From assembly GCF_004152845.1 (NCBI RefSeq), contig NZ_SEON01000004.1:1-64000 (forward strand): 64,000 nucleotides of DNA. The letters run 5' to 3'. This stretch comes from Sphingobium fuliginis (GTDB lineage: Bacteria > Pseudomonadota > Alphaproteobacteria > Sphingomonadales > Sphingomonadaceae). This document shows, piece by piece, positions 52,820-61,156 of this stretch (positions are counted from its first letter, which is position 1; each line of letters starts with the position of its first letter). The translations under genes and the position numbers were made by a program. Below the pieces are notes generated by a model. It was not told the DNA's origin. It did not search any database and saw only the letters and a program-made list of their open reading frames with translations.

Positions 52820-54442
52820 CTATCCCCGAATAGCCAGAATCTGATCGTCATAGGTCGCCGGATCGATCGTCACGTCGATCAGCGCCGGACGCCCGCTCGC
52901 CAGCGCATCGGCGAAGGCTCCGGCCAGTCCGCCTTCCTCATCGACCCGGCGGGCGTGCCAGCCGAAACCGGCGGCCACCTGCGCAAAATCGGTGTGGGAA
53001 AAATCCACCCCCGCCGGAGCCAGTTGCCGCCGCCGCTGCTTGGCCCCGATCAATGTCAGGCAGGAGTCGTTGAACAGGACGACGACAGGCTTTGCGCCGC
53101 TCTGCACGGCGGTGCCCAGTTCGCCCAGGCACATCATCGCGCCGCCGTCCCCCGTGAAGGCCACGGTGGTGCGGCCCGGATCGGCCAGGCTGGCGGCGAT
53201 GGCCGCAGGAATGGCGAAGCCCATGGTCGAAAGCCCTCGCGAGATCAGGGACTGGTTGGGTTCGTCGCACCGCCACATATGCAGCACCGGCAGCATATGC
53301 GCGCCCGCGTCGATGGTGATGCGGCTGTCCGCCGGCACCGCCTGACGCGCCGCGCGGACCAGCGCCGCCGGGGAAATGCCGCTGCCGCCGAAAATCTGCG
53401 CCGCCGCCCATAATGCTTCCTTGCGCCGCGCCAGCTCTCCCGGCTCCCACCCGCTGCTGTCCGTCGCATCGTGCAGGGCGGCGATGGAAGCGGCTATGTC
53501 GCCCACCACGGATGCGGTCGGCGCGAACAGCGGATGCTCATAGGCGTGGTTGGTGAGTTCGACCGTCGGAACAGCGCCATAGCGCCAGGGCTGCGGCGGT
53601 CCCTCGACCGGATCGAAGCCGTAGAGGATGATGAGGTCGGCCGACCTGATCAACGGCTGTTCGGGCACGCCATTGGCGTAGAGGCCCAGCCCGAGCGGCG
53701 CATTTTCCGACACCACCCCCTTCGCCTTGTAGGTGGTGAGGACGGGACAGCCGGTCGCCGCGACAAAGGCGCGCAAGGCGGCGGTTCCATCCGGAGACCG
53801 CGCCTGAAGCCCCGCCAGCAGGATGGGACGGCGGGCCGCGGCGACCAGCCTCTTCGCCTCCGCCAGCGCGGATGGGCCCGGCGCGGGAAGGCGGGCTGCG
53901 GGAAGGCGGGTCGCGGAAAGGGGGGCGGGCGCCGCTTCGGCCCGGCGGCGGATGAAGGAACCGGCGACCTCCAGATAGGCCGGGCCCGGCGGATTGCCCA
54001 TGGCGGCGTCGATCAGCCGGTCGACCTCCGCCATGGGATCGCCGTTCCGCAGATTGGAGGAAGCGCGCAGCATCGGCGCCAATATCGCCGTCTGGTCGAT
54101 CCGCTGATGGCTGATATAGGCCTGGTCGTCTTCATAGCCGTCCGCGATCAGCAGCATCGCGGCACGATCCAGATCGGAATAGGCGACGCCATTGGCGGCG
54201 GCGGCAAGGCCCGGCCCCCGCGTCGTCATCGCCACGCCGGGCGCTCCGGTGATTTCGGCGGTGACGCAGGCCATCATCGCCGCCGACGTCTCCGTCCGCG
54301 TCAGGATGAAGCGCATGCCCTGCTTCTCCGCCGCGGCGATGAAGTCCAGATTGCACTCGCCCCCCGGCACGCCGAAGATGAAGCGCACGCCCTTTTCCGC
54401 GAGGCGGGCGACAATGGCCTCGCTTACCGTTCCAACGGTCAT
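52820..54442 (-). CDS. thiamine-diphosphate-dependent enzyme (acetolactate synthase / benzoylformate decarboxylase family)
   Basis: A 540-residue, three-domain ThDP enzyme. The catalytic glutamate E51 (TRTETSAAM), the cofactor motif GDGGAMMCLGELGTA to FNDSCLTLI and a central nucleotide-like domain are present. Such enzymes decarboxylate 2-keto acids or cleave 2-hydroxyacyl-CoA. A 15-base tandem repeat (53883-53912) makes RLPAARLPA in the linker. It follows the TfdA-like dioxygenase gene by 42 bases. Its exact reaction is unclear. Confidence 0.88.
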   Translation of the reverse strand: MTVGTVSEAIVARLAEKGVRFIFGVPGGECNLDFIAAAEKQGMRFILTRTETSAAMMACVTAEITGAPGVAMTTRGPGLAAAANGVAYSDLDRAAMLLIADGYEDDQAYISHQRIDQTAILAPMLRASSNLRNGDPMAEVDRLIDAAMGNPPGPAYLEVAGSFIRRRAEAAPAPLSATRLPAARLPAPGPSALAEAKRLVAAARRPILLAGLQARSPDGTAALRAFVAATGCPVLTTYKAKGVVSENAPLGLGLYANGVPEQPLIRSADLIILYGFDPVEGPPQPWRYGAVPTVELTNHAYEHPLFAPTASVVGDIAASIAALHDATDSSGWEPGELARRKEALWAAAQIFGGSGISPAALVRAARQAVPADSRITIDAGAHMLPVLHMWRCDEPNQSLISRGLSTMGFAIPAAIAASLADPGRTTVAFTGDGGAMMCLGELGTAVQSGAKPVVVLFNDSCLTLIGAKQRRRQLAPAGVDFSHTDFAQVAAGFGWHARRVDEEGGLAGAFADALASGRPALIDVTIDPATYDDQILAIRG

Positions 54443-54484
54443 TCTGTCTTCCTTCCGGGCGCATGCCCTGCCAGATCGGCTTTA

Positions 54485-55402
54485 TCAGATCGGCTGTTCC
54501 AAAGTGGGGGCGCTGTCCTCCAGCGTCACCCGGCGCATGTCGCGCGGATATTTCTTGTCGTCATAGCGCGTGCCGCGATGCATGGTGCAGCGATTGTCCC
54601 AGATGACGAGGTCCCCGACCGCCCATTGATGCGCATAGACGAACGGGCGCTGGGTCGCGAATTCGGTGAGTTCCCGGATCAGCGCCATGGCTTCGGGACG
54701 GGGCCAGCCCTCGATGGCGCCGATATGGGCGGAGAGGTAGAGGGCAAGCCGCCCGGATTCCCTGTGCAGCCGCACCAGCCGTTGCGGCACCGGCGTGCAC
54801 CGTTCGACCTCCTCCGGGCTGAATGCGTCGAAACCCATCTGCTCGCGGGAATAGATCAGCGAATGACAGGCGATCAGGTCCTTTGCAATGGCCTTGAGTT
54901 CGTCCGGCAGATGGTCCCATGCGACGCGGGTGTCGATATATTCGGTGGCGCCGCCGACCGGCGGGATGACGCGGGCCTGGAGCATCGACCAATAGGCCGG
55001 CGTCGGCTTGAAGCTGCTGTCGCTGTGCCACAGCAGATTGCCCAGATTATACATGCGCCGCCGGTCGTCCGCGCCCCAAATCCGGCCGTCCGGGCCCAGA
55101 TTGGAGATGTCGTTGATCTTCATATTGGCGATGCGGCGTCGTTCCTGGTCAACCAGCGTCGGCGTCTCCTCGATGGTGCCGAACTGTTCGGCGAAGGCGG
55201 CCTGTTCGTCGTCGCTCATCATCTGGTTGGGGAAGACGACCACGCCATAACGGTCCATCGCGCCCTTGACCGCCGCCTTCTGCTCCTCCGTCAGCGGCCG
55301 GCGCAGGTCGATCCCCTCCGCCCGCGCGGCGAAATGGGGATGGACCGGCGTGCATGTCAGCATATCGTTCCTGTCCAACATGGTCGAATGACTGGACATC
55401 AT
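54485..55402 (-). CDS. TauD/TfdA family Fe(II)/2-oxoglutarate dioxygenase
   Basis: A 305-residue non-heme iron dioxygenase. The iron ligands are H126 and D128 (LLWHSDSSF) and H275 (DNRCTMHRGTRYD), and R290/R291 binds 2-oxoglutarate. Many blocks (WHSDSSF, VGDLVIWDNRC, HRGTRYD, IGAIEG) are very like TfdA, which breaks the ether bond of phenoxyacetate. An alternative start is ATG 55399. The protein is the most specific hint that the pathway begins with an oxidative ether or C-X cleavage. Operator 7 is 44 bases upstream. Confidence 0.9.
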   Translation of the reverse strand: MMSSHSTMLDRNDMLTCTPVHPHFAARAEGIDLRRPLTEEQKAAVKGAMDRYGVVVFPNQMMSDDEQAAFAEQFGTIEETPTLVDQERRRIANMKINDISNLGPDGRIWGADDRRRMYNLGNLLWHSDSSFKPTPAYWSMLQARVIPPVGGATEYIDTRVAWDHLPDELKAIAKDLIACHSLIYSREQMGFDAFSPEEVERCTPVPQRLVRLHRESGRLALYLSAHIGAIEGWPRPEAMALIRELTEFATQRPFVYAHQWAVGDLVIWDNRCTMHRGTRYDDKKYPRDMRRVTLEDSAPTLEQPI

Positions 55403-55446
55403 CTTCTCCTGTCAATTGCGCGGGGCCTTGGCCCCGAAAGCGATTT

Positions 55447-55458
55447 GGTACCGGTCAC
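55447..55458. promoter_or_regulatory. LacI-type operator 7, GGTACCGGTCAC
   Basis: Shares the TACCGGT core with the other six. It lies between the dehydrogenase stop and the TfdA-like start. A hairpin CGGGGCC-TT-GGCCCCG is also present downstream in the leader (55421-55436). Confidence 0.7.
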
Positions 55459-55488
55459 AAACCTGTCTCTCACAAATGCGGCCCCGGT

Positions 55489-56913
55489 TCAAGCAAGAGA
55501 CAGGCAGAGATATTTCAGCTCCAGATAATCATCCAGCCCGTAACGCGACCCCTCCCGGCCGATGCCCGATTGCTTGACGCCGCCAAAGGGCGCCACTTCG
55601 GTCGAAATGAGGCCGGTGTTGATGCCGACAATGCCGGATTCGATGCCTTCCGCCGCGCGCCAGATGCGGTTGACGTCGCGCGCGTAGAAATAGGCGGCCA
55701 GTCCGAATTCGCTGTCATTGGCAAGGGCGATGGCTTCGGCGTCGTCATCGAACTTCACCAGTGGCGCCAGGGGGCCGAAGGTCTCCTCCTCCAGCACCTG
55801 CATGCCCGGCTTCACGTCGCGCAGGATCGTCGGGGTGAAGAAGCGCGGGCCGTCGGGGGCGGGACCGCCGCCCAGCACGATCCGCGCGCCCTTCGCCACG
55901 GCATCGTCAACGTGCCGCTGGACCTTCGCGACGGCCCGTTCGTCGATCAGGGGACCGATGTCCACGCCGGTGCGGGTCCCTTCGCCGACCCGCAGTTTCG
56001 CGGTGGCGGTGGCCAGCTTCCCGGCAAAGGCGTCATAGACGCCCGCCTGGACATAGAAGCGGTTGGCGCAGACGCAGGTCTGGCCTGCATTGCGATATTT
56101 GGACTGGATCGCGCCCGTGACGGCCGCATCCAGATCGGCGTCGTCGAAGACGATGAAGGGCGCGTTGCCGCCCAGTTCCAGGCTGAGTTTCTTGATGCTG
56201 CGGGACGCCAGCTCCATCAGCAGCCGCCCGACCGCCGTCGATCCGGTGAAGCTGATCTTGCGGACCACGGGATTGCCCGTCATTTCGGCCCCGATCTCCC
56301 GCGCGTCGCCGGTCACGACGTTGAGAAGCCCCCGGGGCACGCCCGCCTCGTCAGCGATCTGCGCTATCGCCAATGCGGTGAAGGGCGTGAGTTCCGAAGG
56401 CTTGAGCACCACCCCGCACCCAGCCGCAAGCGCCGGGGCCAGTTTGCGCGCGACCATGGCGGCGGGGAAGTTCCAGGGGGTGATCGCGGCCACGACGCCC
56501 ACCGGGTGCTTCAGCACCATGATGCGCCTGTCCGGCATGGGACCGGGAATGATGTCGCCATAGGCGCGCTTCGCTTCCTCCCCGAACCATTGGAAGAAGG
56601 ACGCGGCATAGGCGATCTCGCCCTTCGCCTCCGCCAGCGGCTTGCCCTGTTCCTCGGTCAGCAGGGCGGCAAGATCGTCGGCGCGCTCCAGCATCAGGGC
56701 GGCGATGCGTTGCAGGATCGCGGCCCTTTCGCCGGCCGGGCGCGCCGCCCAGGCGGGCATGGCCATGGCCGCCGCTTCTATCGCCCGCCGGCTCTCCTCC
56801 CGCCCCAGCGCCGGAACGCGGCCGATGATCCCGCCCGTCGCCGGATTGTCGACCGCGATCCACTCCCCATTGCCGACCCATTCACCCGCGATGAAACATT
56901 GTTCGCGCTTCAC
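55489..56913 (-). CDS. succinate-semialdehyde dehydrogenase-like aldehyde dehydrogenase
   Basis: A 474-residue NAD(P)-dependent dehydrogenase. The active site C280 (AGQTCVCAN), general base E246 (LELGGN), the cofactor block ITPWNFPAAM and the C-terminal PFGGVKQSGIGREG are standard for the GabD group. The pathway from an HpaI-type aldolase to pyruvate plus succinic semialdehyde would need this enzyme. It lies 45 bases after the SnoaL-like gene and may be in the same transcript. Confidence 0.92.
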   Translation of the reverse strand: MKREQCFIAGEWVGNGEWIAVDNPATGGIIGRVPALGREESRRAIEAAAMAMPAWAARPAGERAAILQRIAALMLERADDLAALLTEEQGKPLAEAKGEIAYAASFFQWFGEEAKRAYGDIIPGPMPDRRIMVLKHPVGVVAAITPWNFPAAMVARKLAPALAAGCGVVLKPSELTPFTALAIAQIADEAGVPRGLLNVVTGDAREIGAEMTGNPVVRKISFTGSTAVGRLLMELASRSIKKLSLELGGNAPFIVFDDADLDAAVTGAIQSKYRNAGQTCVCANRFYVQAGVYDAFAGKLATATAKLRVGEGTRTGVDIGPLIDERAVAKVQRHVDDAVAKGARIVLGGGPAPDGPRFFTPTILRDVKPGMQVLEEETFGPLAPLVKFDDDAEAIALANDSEFGLAAYFYARDVNRIWRAAEGIESGIVGINTGLISTEVAPFGGVKQSGIGREGSRYGLDDYLELKYLCLSLA

Positions 56914-56958
56914 TGACCGTCCTTCGCCCGCATTCCGCCCGCACCCGCACTCGTCGCA

Positions 56959-57435
56959 TCAATCCTTCAGGCTGCCGGGACTCCATTTCTCATACCACGC
57001 ACGCGGCGGCACGGTGGTCGGCGTGTCGCTCTTGAACAGGTTGACGAATTCCCGCGTGCGGAAACGCCAGCGGCCATCCTCGCACAGCAGCAGATGGTCG
57101 ATCTGCTCCGCGATCTGGATCGGCGCGTGGGAGGGCAGCACCGGCGTCCCGTCCCCGGCGAACAGCATCATGACATTGTTCGTGCGCGCCAATCCGGGCT
57201 CGATCAGCTCGGCGCGGAAATTCGCGATGACATGGCGGTTGACGCGCGGCCCCCGGCTCTGCCGCCAGACGTAGAACTGATGGATCGCCTCGCGCCCCTT
57301 CAGGTTGAAGAAGGTGGCGTCCTCCAGATAATAGTCGCGGGTGTCCAGACCGCCATTGACGTCCACCTCATACCAATAGTCCGTCGCATTGGCGAGCAGG
57401 AGCTGGGTCAGCATGATCTTTTCTTCGGATGTCAT
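56959..57435 (-). CDS. NTF2/SnoaL-like small protein
   Basis: A 158-residue single-domain protein. The fold is suggested by TDYWYEVDVNGG, DYYLEDATFFNLKGREAI and the strand pair VNRHVIANFRAEL, LEPGLARTNNVMMLF. It resembles ring-hydroxylating dioxygenase beta subunits or SnoaL-like cyclases/isomerases. The frame stays open far upstream on this strand, but the ATG 57435 is where the homologous domain begins. No strong ribosome site. Divergent from the monooxygenase. Confidence 0.75.
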   Translation of the reverse strand: MTSEEKIMLTQLLLANATDYWYEVDVNGGLDTRDYYLEDATFFNLKGREAIHQFYVWRQSRGPRVNRHVIANFRAELIEPGLARTNNVMMLFAGDGTPVLPSHAPIQIAEQIDHLLLCEDGRWRFRTREFVNLFKSDTPTTVPPRAWYEKWSPGSLKD

Positions 57436-57627
57436 CGCCAATTCCGTCGTCCTGTCCCTGCCGGCGCTATTGTCGCAGCGGGGGATGCCTTCCCGCCGCT
57501 CTCTCACAAGAACATAGAATAGGGCATGACGCCCTGTCCGATCACCTTTGGTTATACTCGCGCCAGAATACTTATTTTTTCCGCCGATGGGATTTTGCCA
57601 CCGAAGATGGCAGGTTGAGGGGCCGCC

Positions 57628-59496
57628 GTGCGCGGGGCGGAAGAGGAGCAGAAGGTGAAGAGCGGACAGCATGACCGGGCGCTGGAACACTGGCTCGACG
57701 GATTTCAGGCCGCGCTGGCTGCCCGCGACACCGGCGCCGTCCTTGCTCTTTTCGCGCCCGACGAATGCTATTGGCGCGATCTGGTCGCCTTCACCTGGAA
57801 CATCGCGACGATGGAGGGGCGCGAGGCCATCGGTAAAATGCTGGACGCGCAGGCCGATCCCGTCCTCCCCTTCACCGCGCGCCCGGAAGGCGGCGCCGCC
57901 GAAAGGGACGGGCTGATCGAAGGCTGGTTCGATTTCGAGACCGGCGCGGGCCGGGGCAAGGGCCATGTCCGGCTGAAGGACGGCCGGTGCTTCACCCTGC
58001 TCACCGCCCTGCAGGAACTCAAGGGCTTTGAGGAGCCGGGCGGGCGTCGCCGGCCGGAGGGCGTCGTCCATCGCGCCATCAAGGACCGGGAAACCTGGTC
58101 GGAGGCGCGGGCCGCGACCGCCCGGACGCTGGGGACGGAGGTGCAGCCCTATTGCCTGGTCGTCGGCGGCAGCCAGGGCGGGCTGGCGCTGGGCGCGCGG
58201 CTGAAGCGGCTCGGCGTCCCGACCCTCATCGTCGACGCGCTGGAAAAGCCGGGCGATGCCTGGCGCAGCCGCTACAAGTCGCTCTACCTGCACGATCCGG
58301 TCTGGATCGACCATCTGCCCTATATCCCGTTCCCGGACCATTGGCCGGTCTATACCGCCAAGGACAAGATGGGCGACTGGCTGGAAATGTATGCCCGGGT
58401 GCTGGAACTGGACTTCTGGGGCTCCACCCGCTGCACCAGGGCGCATTATGACGAAGCCGCGAAACGCTGGACGGTGACGGTCGACCGGGCGGGGCGGGAA
58501 ATGGTCCTGCGCCCGGCGCAGCTGGTGCTGGCCACCGGATTGTCGGGCATCGCCAACATGCCCGTCTTCCCCGGCGCGGACAGCTTTCGCGGGGTGCAGT
58601 GCCATAGCAGCCAATATGCGGATGGCGCGGCCTTTGCCGGCAAGGCCTGCGTGGTCGTGGGTTCCAACAACTCCGCGCACGACATTTGCGTCGACCTCTG
58701 GTCGAACGACGCGAAGGTCACGATGATCCAGCGGTCGCCCACCACCGTCATCAAGGCGAGCGCGCTGCGCCGCATTTCCGAAGAAGGCCCCTATTCGGAG
58801 AAGGGGATCGCGGCAGGGATCGATACCGACCGGGCCGACCTGATCACCGCATCCACGCCCTTCCGCCTGAAGGAAGCGATGGACCGCCATAATTGCGACC
58901 GCATACGCCGGGAGGACGCGGCCTTCTACGAACGGCTGGCGGCATCCGGCTTCCAGTTCGATTTCGGGGAGGACGGGACGGCCATAGCGGGCAAATATAT
59001 GCGCCGCGCCTCGGGCTATTATATCGATGTCGGCGGCTCCGACCTGATCTGCGACGGAGAGGTCAGGGTGCGGAGCGGCGTCGGCGTCGCCTCCATCGCC
59101 CCCGGCGGCCTGGTGCTGACCGACGGCAGCGAGGTGGCGGCCGACGCGATCATCTACGCGACCGGCTACGGCCCGATGGACGGCTGGGCCGAGATGCTGA
59201 TCTCCCGGGAGGTCGCTGAAAAGGTGGGCCGCTGCTGGGGCCTGGGATCGGGCACCGCCATGGACCCCGGTCCCTGGGAGGGGGAGCTTCGCAACATGTG
59301 GAAGCCGACCCGGCAGGAGGGGCTGTGGTTCCATGGCGGCAATCTGGCCCAGTCGCGCTTCCACTCGCTGCATCTCGCCCTTCAGATCAAGGCGCGGATG
59401 GAGGGGATCGATACCCCCGTCCACCAGCCCGAAGCCGTGATGCGGGCGCCCCTCTGCCTCCCGGAAGACGGCCTCATGGCATCGCAGGGGGCATGA
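57628..59496 (+). CDS. flavin-containing monooxygenase fused to an N-terminal NTF2-like domain
   Basis: A 622-residue protein. Residues about 15-135 form an NTF2/SnoaL-like domain. After that, an FMO/BVMO core has an FAD motif VVGGSQGGLALG (178-189), the fingerprint F320-R-G-V-Q-C-H-S-S-Q-Y330 (FxGxxxHxxxY), the NADPH motif VVVGSNNSAHD (342-352) and ATGYGPM. It would insert oxygen into a ketone or heteroatom substrate. Start GTG 57628 (GAGG seven bases upstream), with an equally good GTG at 57655. Its stop overlaps the transporter's ATG (59493-59496). Confidence 0.9.
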   Translation: MRGAEEEQKVKSGQHDRALEHWLDGFQAALAARDTGAVLALFAPDECYWRDLVAFTWNIATMEGREAIGKMLDAQADPVLPFTARPEGGAAERDGLIEGWFDFETGAGRGKGHVRLKDGRCFTLLTALQELKGFEEPGGRRRPEGVVHRAIKDRETWSEARAATARTLGTEVQPYCLVVGGSQGGLALGARLKRLGVPTLIVDALEKPGDAWRSRYKSLYLHDPVWIDHLPYIPFPDHWPVYTAKDKMGDWLEMYARVLELDFWGSTRCTRAHYDEAAKRWTVTVDRAGREMVLRPAQLVLATGLSGIANMPVFPGADSFRGVQCHSSQYADGAAFAGKACVVVGSNNSAHDICVDLWSNDAKVTMIQRSPTTVIKASALRRISEEGPYSEKGIAAGIDTDRADLITASTPFRLKEAMDRHNCDRIRREDAAFYERLAASGFQFDFGEDGTAIAGKYMRRASGYYIDVGGSDLICDGEVRVRSGVGVASIAPGGLVLTDGSEVAADAIIYATGYGPMDGWAEMLISREVAEKVGRCWGLGSGTAMDPGPWEGELRNMWKPTRQEGLWFHGGNLAQSRFHSLHLALQIKARMEGIDTPVHQPEAVMRAPLCLPEDGLMASQGA

Positions 59497-60944
59497 GCGG
59501 CGGCTGCACGGCCGCTCCATCCGCAGATCGTTCCAGCCGGGGCAATTACCGCGTCGTCGCGCTGATCGTCGCCAGCACCATGATCATGGAGCAGATCGAC
59601 GCGACCGTGCTGACCACCGCGCTGCCCACCATCGCGCGGGACTTCCGGGAACCGGTCAATGCCCTCGGTCTGGTCCTGACCGCCTATCTGCTGGCGGTGG
59701 CGGCCTTCATCCCGCTGAGCGGCCGGCTGGCCGACCGGTTCGGCGCGCGGTCGGTATTGCGGGCGGCGATACTGGTCTTCATGGCGGGCTCGCTGCTCTG
59801 CGCCTTTTCGACATCGGCAGCCCAGATGGGCATGGCCCGCTTCGTGCAGGGCGCGGGCGGGGCGATGATGACCCCGGTGGGGCGGATCGCCCTGCTGCGC
59901 GTCACGCGCAGGCAGGATCTGGTTTCAGCGACCGCCTGGCTGGTCACGCCTGCGCTGCTGGGCCCGATGCTGGGGCCGCCCATAGGCGGGCTGATCGTCA
60001 CCCATCTGGACTGGCGCTGGATATTCTACGTCAACCTGCCGGTCGGGCTGGCGGGGATCGCCGCCATCTCCCTCCATATCGACAATGGCCGCGCCGATGC
60101 GCCCGGACGGGCAGACATTCCGGGCTTCCTGATCTGCGCCGCCGGCCTCGGTACCCTGCTGCTCGGGTGCGAAAGCGCGAGCCAGCCGGGGCGGCTGGGG
60201 CAGGCCTTGCTGCTGCTCGCCGTCGCGGGCGTGATGGCCGGAACCTATGTCCGCCATGCGGCGCGCCGGCCCGATCCGCTGCTGGACCTCACCGTGCTGC
60301 GCGACCGGTCCTTCCGCCTGTCGCTGATCGGCGGATCGCTGACCCGCATCACCCAGGGCGCGCAGCCCTTCCTGCTGCCGCTGATGTTCCAGGTGGGATT
60401 CGGCTTCAGCGCGGCGGTGAGCGGGGCGATCATGCTCGCCACGGCGGTGGGATCGCTGGTGTCGAAGGCCATCGTTTCCCCGGTGCTGCGCCGTCTGGGC
60501 TTCCGGCGCAGCCTGATCGTGAACGGCCTGCTGTCCTCGCTCTGCTACGGGCTGGCGGCGGCGTTCCGGGCGGACTGGCCGGTGCCGCTGACGATGGCGG
60601 TCCTGACGCTGGCGGGCTTTTTCATGTCCTTTCAGTTCTCGGTCTACAACACGGTGGCTTATGAAGGCGTGGAGGCGGCGCGGATCAGCCGTGCGTCCAG
60701 CCTCTATTCCACATTCCAGCAATTGCTGCTGTCGCTGGGCATCTGCACCGCCTCCGTCGCGATCCAGGCGAGCATGGCCGTCCGCGGATCGGCCACGCCC
60801 CACCGGGAGGATTTTGCCGCCGCACTGGTCGCCGTGGCCCTGATCTCGCTGTCGGCTTTCTTCGTGAACCGGCGCTTCGCCCCGGATGCCGGATCGGCCA
60901 TGAGCGGCCATGTGCCGCGTGCGGAGCAGGACAGACCGAAATGA
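59493..60944 (+). CDS. MFS transporter, DHA2 family
   Basis: A 483-residue, 14-helix-type permease. The DHA2 blocks EQIDATVLTTALPTIARDF, GRLADRFGARSV and GPPIGGLIVTHLDWRWIFYVNLPVGL are clear. It is translationally coupled by ATGA to the monooxygenase and probably exports or imports its substrate. Unlike the two AAHS-like permeases in the cluster it is an antiporter type. Confidence 0.9.
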   Translation: MSGGCTAAPSADRSSRGNYRVVALIVASTMIMEQIDATVLTTALPTIARDFREPVNALGLVLTAYLLAVAAFIPLSGRLADRFGARSVLRAAILVFMAGSLLCAFSTSAAQMGMARFVQGAGGAMMTPVGRIALLRVTRRQDLVSATAWLVTPALLGPMLGPPIGGLIVTHLDWRWIFYVNLPVGLAGIAAISLHIDNGRADAPGRADIPGFLICAAGLGTLLLGCESASQPGRLGQALLLLAVAGVMAGTYVRHAARRPDPLLDLTVLRDRSFRLSLIGGSLTRITQGAQPFLLPLMFQVGFGFSAAVSGAIMLATAVGSLVSKAIVSPVLRRLGFRRSLIVNGLLSSLCYGLAAAFRADWPVPLTMAVLTLAGFFMSFQFSVYNTVAYEGVEAARISRASSLYSTFQQLLLSLGICTASVAIQASMAVRGSATPHREDFAAALVAVALISLSAFFVNRRFAPDAGSAMSGHVPRAEQDRPK

Positions 60945-60965
60945 ACGCCTATTGGCCAATCCAAG

Positions 60966-61102
60966 ACATTCCCCTCCCGCAGGCGGGAGGGGTTAGGGGT
61001 GGGCGCGAGCGCAGCGAGCTTCCAGCTTAGCCGTTGAAAATTCACGCTGATGTCGCGCCAGCCCACCCCCTAACCCCCTCCCGCCTGCGGGAGGGGGAAT
61101 GT
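60966..61102. repeat. long inverted repeat between converging genes
   Basis: The left arm (60966-61004, ACATTCCCCTCCCGCAGGCG and onward) and the right arm (61061-61102, ending GGGAGGGGGAATGT) are near-complete complements of about 40 bases, with a 56-base spacer. The same type of element, with 'CCTCCCGC..GCGGGAGG' stems, is frequent in sphingomonads. It lies between the transporter and the second ThDP gene and probably ends both transcripts. Confidence 0.75.
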
Positions 61103-61156
61103 CCGCTTTCCACCAAAAATCAGTCATCCAGCCTCTTCGGAACGCAGCCAATCCAC

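Noticed and set aside
57436..59520. Upstream extension of the NTF2-like protein frame antisense to the monooxygenase
   Set aside because: Only the last 158 codons have a domain; the extension is a shadow of the monooxygenase gene.
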